DNA of 64,000 nt from JALQUL01 sp040382935 (lineage in GTDB: Bacteria; Pseudomonadota; Gammaproteobacteria; Burkholderiales; Burkholderiaceae_C): positions 4,886-68,885 of the forward strand of contig JBEIEP010000012.1 in assembly GCA_040382935.1 (NCBI GenBank), given 5' to 3'. Below, in pieces: positions 24,391 through 32,291 of the stretch. The notes beneath the pieces were generated by a model. The model was not told where the DNA came from. It searched no databases and saw only the letters and a program-made list of their open reading frames with translations. The position numbers and the translations under genes are program-made. Numbering within the stretch: position 1 is the stretch's first letter; each line of letters opens with the position of its first letter.

Positions 24391-25743
24391 TCAGTACCCC
24401 TGAGCGATCCAGGTGAAGGTGCCGGTCACGCGGGTGCCAGCGGTGTTTTCCAAAATGGCAGTGAACCCTGTTCGCGTGACTGCACTGGATAGGCGCGGGA
24501 TGGCGACCACCGTGCCGCCTTTGTGGGTCATGGTCACCTCGGGCGGCACCCTAAAAATTCGGGCAAAGCCAATCACGGCATCTGCCTGCGCATCGGTGAT
24601 CTGCACAGTGCCCCGGTCAAAGACATCTGGCACATCCACCGTCACGCGCAGCGCGTCAATAAAACCCCGGTCGGAATTTCTGGACTTCAGGATGGCCCGA
24701 AACAAGGCGCGCTGGTAGGTGTAGTCACCCTGAATGAAGTCCCGGAAATCGGTATAGCCCGGGGGATGGCCCGCTTCGACGATGCTTGCAAAGTCGGCCT
24801 CGGTGATCTCGGTGCTGGCCACGATCATGTCGCTGATCACGCCGTTGGCGTGGCGACGGTACTGCTCAGCCAGCGCCAGGGCTTCATAGGCCTTGAGGCC
24901 CACCGCCCGGCGCAAGGCATCCGAGACACCCAGCCCTTCTTGCAGGAGCCGCCTGTACGCCACTGTGCGGCCCAAGGTTTCGGCAAACGCAAGCGCCTCG
25001 GCCACCTGCTTGACAGATTGGCGACTGAGCTGATCGCGCGTGGTGAATGCCTCAGCGACTGGCTTTTGAAGCTGCTTGGAGCTCTGATCGCTCACAGCCA
25101 GTCCTTCGCCAATGCGCAGGATGAAGGCGATCAGGTCGTAATAGGTTTCGGCAAAATTCAGTGCTTCGGTGACCTGTTTTCTGAAACCCTGATCCAGGCC
25201 ATCGGTCAAACCCACCCTTTCAGCGACCGCTTTGGTGGACACCCGCGCGGATACCGATGCCACCGGCAGGCTCTCGGCATGCTTTTGACGCATCTGCCGC
25301 GACAGGCCTTCGGTCACAGGCAGGCCTTCTTGCAGGGCTTTGGCCGCCGAGCGGGCCAAGCCGTCCAGCGTTTGGAGGTTTTCTTGAATGGACTTGCGAC
25401 TCGATTTGGCAAGGTCCTCACCTACCCCAATCGACTCAACCCATCGCAAGACATAGGCGATCAGGTCGTAGTAGGTGTCGGCAAACCCGATTGACTCCGT
25501 CTTTTGCAGCGCGGCCTGATGACGCCGGGTTTCTGCAAGGGACAGAGTTTCGCCAATACGCTTGCCATGCTGACGACCTGACGTGTGCGTCCAAGCCAGC
25601 GTGGCAGCCACTGCGACCAGATAGACAGCGGGGTAAGCCGTAAGCCACGATTTGCCCGCACTGGCGCTATGCCAAGTGAAACTGGCATTGGCCCAGGTGT
25701 AGCGCGGGCCTTGGGACTCGCCTACAGTGACTGTCTCGGCCAT
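24391..25743 (-). CDS. Repeat-rich phage tail protein
   Basis: A 450-residue protein made largely of helical repeats of about 18-20 residues with a pattern like K..-EaL.f.E...R. A larger duplication of about 110 residues is visible: DTYYDLIAYVLR and ETYYDLIAFILR lie 330 bases apart. The final 120 residues (DVPDVFDRGTVQITDAQ onward) are non-repetitive and beta-rich. A hydrophobic stretch near 38-52 may be a membrane or core segment. It follows a small tail protein by five bases and precedes the tail fibre. Probably part of the distal tail; no named family is recognised. Confidence 0.7.
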   Translation of the reverse strand: MAETVTVGESQGPRYTWANASFTWHSASAGKSWLTAYPAVYLVAVAATLAWTHTSGRQHGKRIGETLSLAETRRHQAALQKTESIGFADTYYDLIAYVLRWVESIGVGEDLAKSSRKSIQENLQTLDGLARSAAKALQEGLPVTEGLSRQMRQKHAESLPVASVSARVSTKAVAERVGLTDGLDQGFRKQVTEALNFAETYYDLIAFILRIGEGLAVSDQSSKQLQKPVAEAFTTRDQLSRQSVKQVAEALAFAETLGRTVAYRRLLQEGLGVSDALRRAVGLKAYEALALAEQYRRHANGVISDMIVASTEITEADFASIVEAGHPPGYTDFRDFIQGDYTYQRALFRAILKSRNSDRGFIDALRVTVDVPDVFDRGTVQITDAQADAVIGFARIFRVPPEVTMTHKGGTVVAIPRLSSAVTRTGFTAILENTAGTRVTGTFTWIAQGY

Positions 25744-25748
25744 GGCGA

Positions 25749-26195
25749 TCAGCTCATGGTGAAGGTGAACACTGCCGTCAGGCTGTCGTCTGCCCCTTTA
25801 TTCACCACCGGGAACACCACCCTGTCGAGCATGATGCCACCCGATACGGCATTGAACACCCCAGCTTCCGTGATCGCCCCCGTGCCGTCACCGGCAGGGA
25901 AGTCGGCGGTGAAGCTGAAGGCTTTGGTGCCAACGGTGTGGGCATAGGTGGCGGCGTTTCGGTCGAGCTCGGAGACCAGGGCCGACTGGCTGGCCGCAGC
26001 CGCCGTGGTGCCCGTGCCCAGGGCGATGAAACCCATGACCGAGGGACGACTGGCGGATTTGCCGATGGCGTCGGCGATGAAATCAAAGCCCACGTTCACG
26101 ATGATGTTGTCTTTGTGAACGGTTTCGATGTCGCCATTGGCGCGGCGAACAATGAGGGTCATCGCCCCCTGCAGTTGCATGGTTTCGTCAATCAT
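25749..26195 (-). CDS. Small phage tail-tip accessory protein
   Basis: A 148-residue beta-rich protein with MGFIALGTGTTAAAASQSAL and AGVFNAVSGGIMLDRVVFP, a pattern often seen in hypothetical proteins just after gpJ in siphoviruses and prophages. No catalytic motif, membrane span or signal is seen. It lies between gpJ and the repeat-rich tail protein on the same strand. Likely structural, forming part of the tail tip or baseplate; this is inferred from position. Confidence 0.7.
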   Translation of the reverse strand: MIDETMQLQGAMTLIVRRANGDIETVHKDNIIVNVGFDFIADAIGKSASRPSVMGFIALGTGTTAAAASQSALVSELDRNAATYAHTVGTKAFSFTADFPAGDGTGAITEAGVFNAVSGGIMLDRVVFPVVNKGADDSLTAVFTFTMS

Positions 26196-26237
26196 GTGGT
26201 GCCTTAAAAGTGAATTGCTAAAGAAATCAGCGCCTGC

Positions 26238-29200
26238 TCAATACAGCCGCAAACTGCTGAATGCGCCCACGGGCTCAAACCTTGCGCTTGCTGAATGAAC
26301 ATCGCCGCCCATCCGGGCGGCAAAGAGGCGGCGTTCTGCGCTGGTCTGACACACCCCCAGGCAGACCCGATCAGATGTTTCCAGTCCAAATGCCAGCGTG
26401 ATGCGCCGGGACAGGTGGTCTTCCAGAAAGAAGCCTTGGGTTTGGGCGTCGTAGCCCAGCAGCAAATGGCCGACTGGCCCTGTTGCTTTCCAGATCACGC
26501 AAGTCGTGACCTCTTGGGGGATGAACCAGAACGAGGTGTGGAACACCTGCGGCAGGCTCACAGTCCAGGCCACCTGAGTGGTGTCTTTGACCATGAGCCC
26601 CATGCCATAGCGGCCATCGCCGTAACTCACGCCCGCCGACTGGCTCGTAATTGCATTGCCAATGCCTGCCAACTCGCCGCTAAGCCGCCAGCCGTAGAGC
26701 TCGCCCGGGTGCAGCACATCCTCTCGCGCCATCTGAAATCGCGCATCCACGTTGGCGATGGCGCCGTCGTAGGTCCACTGCCGCCGGGCGGCGTCACCGC
26801 TCCAGACAAAGTTGGCTTCCTGCCAGGTGGTGCGGTCATCGACCGAAGCGCCCAGGCTGCTGAGCAAGGTGTTCTGTGCCCGGATGGGCGAGACCAGATC
26901 CAGCTCGAACAGGTATTCGGCCACTTGCGCGCCGGTGTTCATGCGCAGCACGTTTCTTCCATTGACCGTGACCACCGAGGCGAAGTGCTTGGTGCCAGTA
27001 AAGCCCCCTGCTTGTTCGTCGCGCTCGAGGATCAGGTTGGCGTTTTGCGGCTGGGCCACCACGGTCGAGACGAAGGTGGGCGTGTCGCTGTAGATGCCGG
27101 GCGAGGCGATCGCCTTGATCAAGAACTTGCGCTCGCCATCAAATCCCGAGGGCAGCGTGTAGCTGGTGGACTTGACCTCGGACACAAACAGCGATGCATC
27201 CCATGCCGCCCCTTCTCGCAGCTCGTAGCCCAACACCTCGGGCTCTGGGTTGGGTTGCCAGCGAAACTCCAGCCGGTTGGCCGACTGCACCACATCAAAC
27301 TGGCGCACCGTGGCCGGGGCCAGCAAGGTCAGCACAAAGGTGGTGACATGCGCGCTGTATTGGCCCGAGGTATCGTAGGCGCGAATGTGGTACGGGTACT
27401 GCCCTGCTGCGTCCTGGTCGTGAACCATCTGGGTACCCGAGGTCTTGGCGACCAATCTGGCGTCGTCCCAGCCGGGCCCGACCCTCACCTCATAGCCTGC
27501 CAGATCGGCGTCGAGCAGTTCGTCCCAGCTCAGCAGTAGATCGGACATGCGCCGCTGCACGGTAAAGCCCGTTACATCCGACGGAGGCAGTGTCTTGCCC
27601 AGCACCGTGGCGCTGAGTGCGGCGGGCGCGCTCTCCTTGCGGGTGATACCGATGGCCCTTAAGCTGAACTCGTACTCACCTTCCTGGGCATCGCGGATTT
27701 CTGCGTAATTGGCGCTCACCAGCGGCAGGCTCACGAAGTTGCCACCGTCCACCCTGTAGGAAAGCCGGTAGGCGATGGCCGCTGGCACCTCAGCCCAAGA
27801 CAGTTGGACCAGCACCTGCGCCCGGTCTTTGACCCGGTAAAGGCTCTCTTGCATGCTGAGGGCTGTGGGAGCCGCAGGCATGTCCGAGAGCACCGTGATG
27901 GCACGCGGCTGCAGCGCCAGACCCTCTTCAATGGCCGCGTACTTGCCCGGGTTGTGGGCCAGGGCCGTGACTTCATGCACACCAGGCTCGCGCTCGGCCA
28001 CTGAAACCACCCGAAACAGTTGTGGCTCGATGATGGAGGAAGCCAGCACCCAGATGGCATCGGTTTGCGGGGCCATGCTGAAGGGAATGGTCACCATGAG
28101 CGTTCGCCGAGCGTCTGCAACACCGCTGGACGCAGCGAATGTCGCTCCGACCAGGCGTTCTTCTACGGCTCCGTTCGGCAAGATCACCGAAAGCCGCCAA
28201 GGCAAGTCGGCTGGCAAATCCTGGTCCAGGGTGACGCTGGTGCTGGTAGCTGCTGCGACGCGCCCCCCGAGGCGCATGCCGCCCCGACTTGGGTCAGCTA
28301 CCTGGATGACATCGCCCGGGCGCACCACCGCACCTTCCAGCCCCGTGCGGAAAGTGATGATTTCCGATTCAGACTGCTCGGAATACAGCAGCCACATGCC
28401 CACCCGGTTGGCCTGCCCGCGCGAAGTGCAGCCCATGGCCACCACATCGGCTTGCACCACGCCGTAACGAGCGATGCCTACGACGTCCTCAACGTATTCC
28501 ACCTTCTGCCTGTAAAAATCCTCCGGATCGACCCAGCTGACCAGGGCCACCGTGTGCCGGGCTTTGGCAGACGAGCCCTGGTAGGCAAACTCGCCATCGA
28601 TGACGTTGGCAGCGGTGAATTGGTAGACCGGGTCTTGGGGCGCATCCTGCGTGACGGTGATGGCGCCACCCGACCAATAGGCCATACCCCGGAAGACCGA
28701 AGCCATGTCCTGCACCACCTTGTAGGCCTGCTCGCGGGTTTGCAGGTACAGGTTGCAGGTGAAGCGAGGCTCGAGACCACCCAGGCCATCGGGCACGAGT
28801 TCGTCACAGTAACGGGCCACCCGGTACAGCGCCCACTTGTCGACCTGGGACTCAGGGATGAAATGCCCCAAGCCATAGCGGGTGTTGGTGACCAAGTCGT
28901 AAAAGCACCAGGCCGGGTTGTCGGTCCAGGCCACCTTGAAAGTGCCATCCCAGACACCCGCGTATGTGCGGGACTCCGGGTCGTAATTGGACGGCACCCG
29001 CACGCGCAGGAGTTTGAGCTCATAGCTGCGCCGGGGGATGGCGTTGAACTGCGAGGCGTCCACCCGCAAGGCCATCAAGGCGCTGTTGGGGTAGCGCAGC
29101 TTGCTCTCGATGACCTCGGTGTACGAGTCCAGAAAGGTCTTGTTTTGCAGGCTGCTTTGGGTCGCGTCCTCTGTGAGCCTGCGAAGGCGGACATCCCAAG

Positions 29201-29783
29201 GCCCTGTCCCGGACAGTGGCACGTAGTAACTGCGTTGGTAGCGCGAAGTGGTCTTGCCAGAAACCGTGTCGGTGAGCACCTGCACAAAACCGGCGCCTGC
29301 TGACTGCAAGTCGATCGCGTAGCTCACCGATGTGCCGTTCAAGTCGCCGTTGGTAGTGTCCTGCAAGGTGAGCGCGGGCATGCTCACTTTAAGGCGCACA
29401 GCGTCCACGTCGGGGTCGTTGATGGCGCGCACCACCGGCTGGGCAAACTTGCATTCCACGCCGACCGAGACTTCGTTCTCTACTGAAGCAAAGCCCGGGA
29501 TGTAGCCCTGCTGCTGGGTGCCGGGGCGACTTTCAAGCGTCACCCCAGAAAAGTTGTAACTGCCATCGGCATTCTGAATCGGCGTGTCGTCCAAAAAAAC
29601 CGACTGCAGGCCCTGCACCAGGCCTTCGATTTCTCCTTCGCACACCAAATCGACCACACGGGCGTAAGCTTTCGAGCGCAGGCTGTCAGCGGCTTCTTGG
29701 GCCACACGGGCGCTACCGCCACCTGACTTGCCACCGCCACCTGCGCCGATGATCAAAGGATTTGAAGCTGGCATCAGATTCAT
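26238..29783 (-). CDS. J: Tail tip / host specificity protein J
   Basis: An 1181-residue central tail-tip protein of the lambda gpJ family. It begins with a glycine-rich stretch (IIGAGGGGKSGGGS), then SKAYARVVDLVCEGEIEGLV, a gpJ hallmark, and TNTRYGLGHFIPESQVDKW. From about 650 to 930 it has fibronectin type III-like modules (SMQESLYRVKDRAQVLVQLS and TVRQFDVVQSANRLEFRWQP). The C-terminal 230 residues resemble a lectin-like receptor-binding domain. It forms the tail tip and contacts the receptor. It follows gpI by 23 bases. Confidence 0.93.
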   Translation of the reverse strand: MNLMPASNPLIIGAGGGGKSGGGSARVAQEAADSLRSKAYARVVDLVCEGEIEGLVQGLQSVFLDDTPIQNADGSYNFSGVTLESRPGTQQQGYIPGFASVENEVSVGVECKFAQPVVRAINDPDVDAVRLKVSMPALTLQDTTNGDLNGTSVSYAIDLQSAGAGFVQVLTDTVSGKTTSRYQRSYYVPLSGTGPWDVRLRRLTEDATQSSLQNKTFLDSYTEVIESKLRYPNSALMALRVDASQFNAIPRRSYELKLLRVRVPSNYDPESRTYAGVWDGTFKVAWTDNPAWCFYDLVTNTRYGLGHFIPESQVDKWALYRVARYCDELVPDGLGGLEPRFTCNLYLQTREQAYKVVQDMASVFRGMAYWSGGAITVTQDAPQDPVYQFTAANVIDGEFAYQGSSAKARHTVALVSWVDPEDFYRQKVEYVEDVVGIARYGVVQADVVAMGCTSRGQANRVGMWLLYSEQSESEIITFRTGLEGAVVRPGDVIQVADPSRGGMRLGGRVAAATSTSVTLDQDLPADLPWRLSVILPNGAVEERLVGATFAASSGVADARRTLMVTIPFSMAPQTDAIWVLASSIIEPQLFRVVSVAEREPGVHEVTALAHNPGKYAAIEEGLALQPRAITVLSDMPAAPTALSMQESLYRVKDRAQVLVQLSWAEVPAAIAYRLSYRVDGGNFVSLPLVSANYAEIRDAQEGEYEFSLRAIGITRKESAPAALSATVLGKTLPPSDVTGFTVQRRMSDLLLSWDELLDADLAGYEVRVGPGWDDARLVAKTSGTQMVHDQDAAGQYPYHIRAYDTSGQYSAHVTTFVLTLLAPATVRQFDVVQSANRLEFRWQPNPEPEVLGYELREGAAWDASLFVSEVKSTSYTLPSGFDGERKFLIKAIASPGIYSDTPTFVSTVVAQPQNANLILERDEQAGGFTGTKHFASVVTVNGRNVLRMNTGAQVAEYLFELDLVSPIRAQNTLLSSLGASVDDRTTWQEANFVWSGDAARRQWTYDGAIANVDARFQMAREDVLHPGELYGWRLSGELAGIGNAITSQSAGVSYGDGRYGMGLMVKDTTQVAWTVSLPQVFHTSFWFIPQEVTTCVIWKATGPVGHLLLGYDAQTQGFFLEDHLSRRITLAFGLETSDRVCLGVCQTSAERRLFAARMGGDVHSASARFEPVGAFSSLRLY

Positions 29784-29806
29784 GCAGTGATCTCATCGAC
29801 AGGTAT

Positions 29807-30403
29807 TTAAAGGACAGGAATTTCATCGACATCGATGCCCGCGCTGATCACGGCCGAGCCCACGATCATGCGGCCGTAGCCCACGGGCACGGGATGGCCT
29901 TGGGCGGTGGTGTTCACGGCCCCGTTGAACACATAACTGGGGCGGTTTTCTGGGCGCTCGGACGGATCTGAAGCTTTGGCGGTAGGCGCAATCATCTGGG
30001 CCACACCGCCCAGAATCATGGAAGTGCCCACCGAATACAGGGTGGCTTGCGACAAGAATGAGCCAGCGGCTGCCCAGCTCATCGGGTTCCACCAGGAAAC
30101 AGCGATCAAAGCTGCGCCCAGCAGGATCTGACCTAGACCGTTGCCGCCCGCGCCCGAGACCACAGGCGCGATGGTGATGCGCTGCTGGCCGGTGGGTTCA
30201 TGCAAACGGTCGAGCGCGAGTTGGTCTCGTCCGGCCAGCACCCTGTAGCCCACGCCCCGCTCGCCAGAGGACACCAACTCGCGCTCAAACTGCGGAAAAT
30301 TCGCACAAAGAGCGCGCACCGCCTCGGCGGCCGAAGCCACTGCCATCTGATGGCGACGCCCAAAGCGCCTGCCCAGTTCACCGAGAAGAAGGATTGTGGC
30401 CAT
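29807..30403 (-). CDS. I: Tail assembly protein I
   Basis: A 198-residue lambda gpI-family protein from ATG 30403 (MATILLLGELGRRFGRRHQM). It has a Gly/Ala-rich hydrophobic centre (LGQILLGAALIAVSWWNPM) and ends with the family-typical RPSYVFNGAVNTTAQGHPVP and GRMIVGSAVISAGIDVDE. Needed for tail-tip assembly in lambda but absent from the mature virion. The longer frame upstream lacks coding character and overlaps gpK. No strong ribosome site is seen before this ATG. Confidence 0.9.
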   Translation of the reverse strand: MATILLLGELGRRFGRRHQMAVASAAEAVRALCANFPQFERELVSSGERGVGYRVLAGRDQLALDRLHEPTGQQRITIAPVVSGAGGNGLGQILLGAALIAVSWWNPMSWAAAGSFLSQATLYSVGTSMILGGVAQMIAPTAKASDPSERPENRPSYVFNGAVNTTAQGHPVPVGYGRMIVGSAVISAGIDVDEIPVL

Positions 30404-30447
30404 CGCAAGAATCGTGCTGAAAGCTTTAAGAGCGGTAAAGGAAATGG

Positions 30448-31173
30448 TTAAAGATGCGGGTGCAGGTCTGGATGCCGCAGCACGTGGGTGGTGACCTTTT
30501 GCCAGTAGCCGCCGTACACGTCCCGACTCGACAGCCTGCCTTGCAGGTGGTGCAGGATCAGCCCGTCGCCCAGATACACCGCCGCATGGTTGGGCACAGG
30601 GGAGGCGACCTGCATCAAAAGCACATCCCCCACCTTCAGATCTGTCCGATCCGTCAGATCCGTAACCCCAAACCCGGCAGATCCAAAGTTGTCCAGGTAC
30701 AGGTTCATGCCCCGTTTCCACCACTCGTCAAAGCGCTCAAAATCGGGCAGTTCGATGCCACGCTCTTGCACGTACCAGTCGCGCACCAGGGCGTAACAGT
30801 CGAGCACCCCATGCGCCCATTGACGGCCTACCAAGGGAGCGACATAGCCCACGGGCTTGATCTGCGCCCACTGACCAGCGGGAAATGACACGATGAACCA
30901 TGGCAGCCCTGTGGCCTCGCAGGCCACACGGTCGGCCTGACTGGGCTCAGGGGGCAAGTTCGGGTGGGAATGGAACACCCCAACGATCTCGCCCTGGCGG
31001 TCGGCTGCCACATAGTCTTCGGGGTGGATCACGAACTGGTCAGTGCCCACACCGATGTTGCGGCAAGGGCAATAGACTTCGCGGCCCTTTTGAATGACCA
31101 GCAGCCCACAGGCTTCACGGGGAAACTCTTTGGCGGCATGAGCCAAGGCCAGGGATTGATTGATTTCATTCAT
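30448..31173 (-). CDS. K: Tail assembly protein K (JAB/MPN plus NlpC/P60)
   Basis: The 241-residue protein has an N-terminal JAB1/Mov34-type metalloprotease domain with GVFHSHPNLPPEPSQAD (the HxH...D zinc triad, about 76-90), and a C-terminal NlpC/P60 cysteine peptidase domain with DCYALVRDWY and PNHAAVYLGDGLILHH providing the Cys and His. This is the usual gpK layout; it is thought to process tail-tip proteins or cut peptidoglycan during DNA entry. The start ATG at 31173 is ten codons inside the longest frame and fits family length. Confidence 0.92.
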   Translation of the reverse strand: MNEINQSLALAHAAKEFPREACGLLVIQKGREVYCPCRNIGVGTDQFVIHPEDYVAADRQGEIVGVFHSHPNLPPEPSQADRVACEATGLPWFIVSFPAGQWAQIKPVGYVAPLVGRQWAHGVLDCYALVRDWYVQERGIELPDFERFDEWWKRGMNLYLDNFGSAGFGVTDLTDRTDLKVGDVLLMQVASPVPNHAAVYLGDGLILHHLQGRLSSRDVYGGYWQKVTTHVLRHPDLHPHL

Positions 31174-31206
31174 GCAGTGATTTCGTTCATGGATGGACCG
31201 CATTCA

Positions 31207-31956
31207 TTACCGGAACAAGCCCGCCGCCGGAAAACCCCCGAAAGGCAACTCGGCATGTGCACCAAAGCGCCTCTGGCAAGAGGCCAGGCGTTTGCCACAG
31301 GCGTCTTGCGCCTTGCTGCTCACCACCTCGTCGTTCGCGTTGAAATACGCACTGCCCGTGTAGCCGCACTCGGCACCCCGGTAGGACCAGGGGCAGACGT
31401 TTTGCACGATCTGACGGCGCGGCAAGTTGACGCCTTCCAGATCAAACGAGGCGGCCAACTCGAATTCGACCACCTCGCGCGTTTCACGCGACTTGCGGTC
31501 CACGCAGTAAACGTCGTCCGCAAACTCGGCCAAGGGGTCTGCCGTGGGGTTCACGCCGCCCGCAAAATTGACCGCATCGAGGTACTTGGCCAAGGTGCGT
31601 TTGCGGGTGATCCTGGCTCCCACCAGGTCCTGGTAGCTCAGCACGAGCGCGGTGATTGAACCCGTGACGTTGGCCACCCGCATCCGGGGTCGGGGCACCT
31701 GACCGCCACCATTGAATTCAAAGCCCTCAACCTGGATCGGGAACGCTTCATAGGCATGGCCTTGCCAAACCACGCGCTGCATGAGCGCATTGGTACCGGC
31801 ATGAAACCTCACCGGCCCCTGGCCAAAGAGCGACAGGTCCAGCACAAAGAGCTCGATCACGGCGCTGGGGTCGAGTTTCTGGATTTCTGAGGTGATCGAT
31901 GGCGAAGTGATCGCTGGTGAGGTCAAAGCCGAAACATTCATCTGTACTTGCGTCAT
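31207..31956 (-). CDS. L: Minor tail protein L (Fe-S type)
   Basis: A 249-residue gpL-family protein. The C-terminal part has VCPWSYRGAECGYTG and ACGKRLASCQRRFG, giving four cysteines in the arrangement that holds an iron-sulfur cluster in lambda gpL. The N-terminal part has the typical LDPSAVIELFVLDLS. It links tail tube and tip. Its start overlaps the gpM stop by four bases. Confidence 0.93.
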   Translation of the reverse strand: MTQVQMNVSALTSPAITSPSITSEIQKLDPSAVIELFVLDLSLFGQGPVRFHAGTNALMQRVVWQGHAYEAFPIQVEGFEFNGGGQVPRPRMRVANVTGSITALVLSYQDLVGARITRKRTLAKYLDAVNFAGGVNPTADPLAEFADDVYCVDRKSRETREVVEFELAASFDLEGVNLPRRQIVQNVCPWSYRGAECGYTGSAYFNANDEVVSSKAQDACGKRLASCQRRFGAHAELPFGGFPAAGLFR

Positions 31957-32291
31957 GACAAATCAAACACCTGTTTGAACGTAGCGCGCACCGTCTCGAC
32001 GTTGGGCTCATCCACCGAGCGGCTCCACTCTTCGCAGGTGAACTTGGCCGCAGTGCCTGCTGGTGTGATCCAGTCAAAGGCCTGAACACCCCCGCGAGCG
32101 CGCAAGAAATCGTCGATCGCTCCCGCGTCCTGTGTGGTCCGCCCACGAAACTCCAGCGTCCAGACCTCGGCTTGGGTGTGGATGCCAAAGGCCAAGCGCT
32201 GCTCATAGCCATCGCCAAATGCCACACGCCGCACATTGGGCCGCATGGCCAGACTGGCACCCAGCGAAGGGATCCATGTGAACACCGCCAT
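31953..32291 (-). CDS. M: Minor tail protein M
   Basis: A 112-residue gpM-family protein with FTWIPSLGASLAMRPNVRRV, FGDGYEQRLAFGI and a C-terminal TVRATFKQVFDL, all usual in this family. It bridges the tape-measure and tip complexes in lambda-like tails. It directly abuts the tape measure stop and overlaps gpL. Confidence 0.92.
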   Translation of the reverse strand: MAVFTWIPSLGASLAMRPNVRRVAFGDGYEQRLAFGIHTQAEVWTLEFRGRTTQDAGAIDDFLRARGGVQAFDWITPAGTAAKFTCEEWSRSVDEPNVETVRATFKQVFDLS

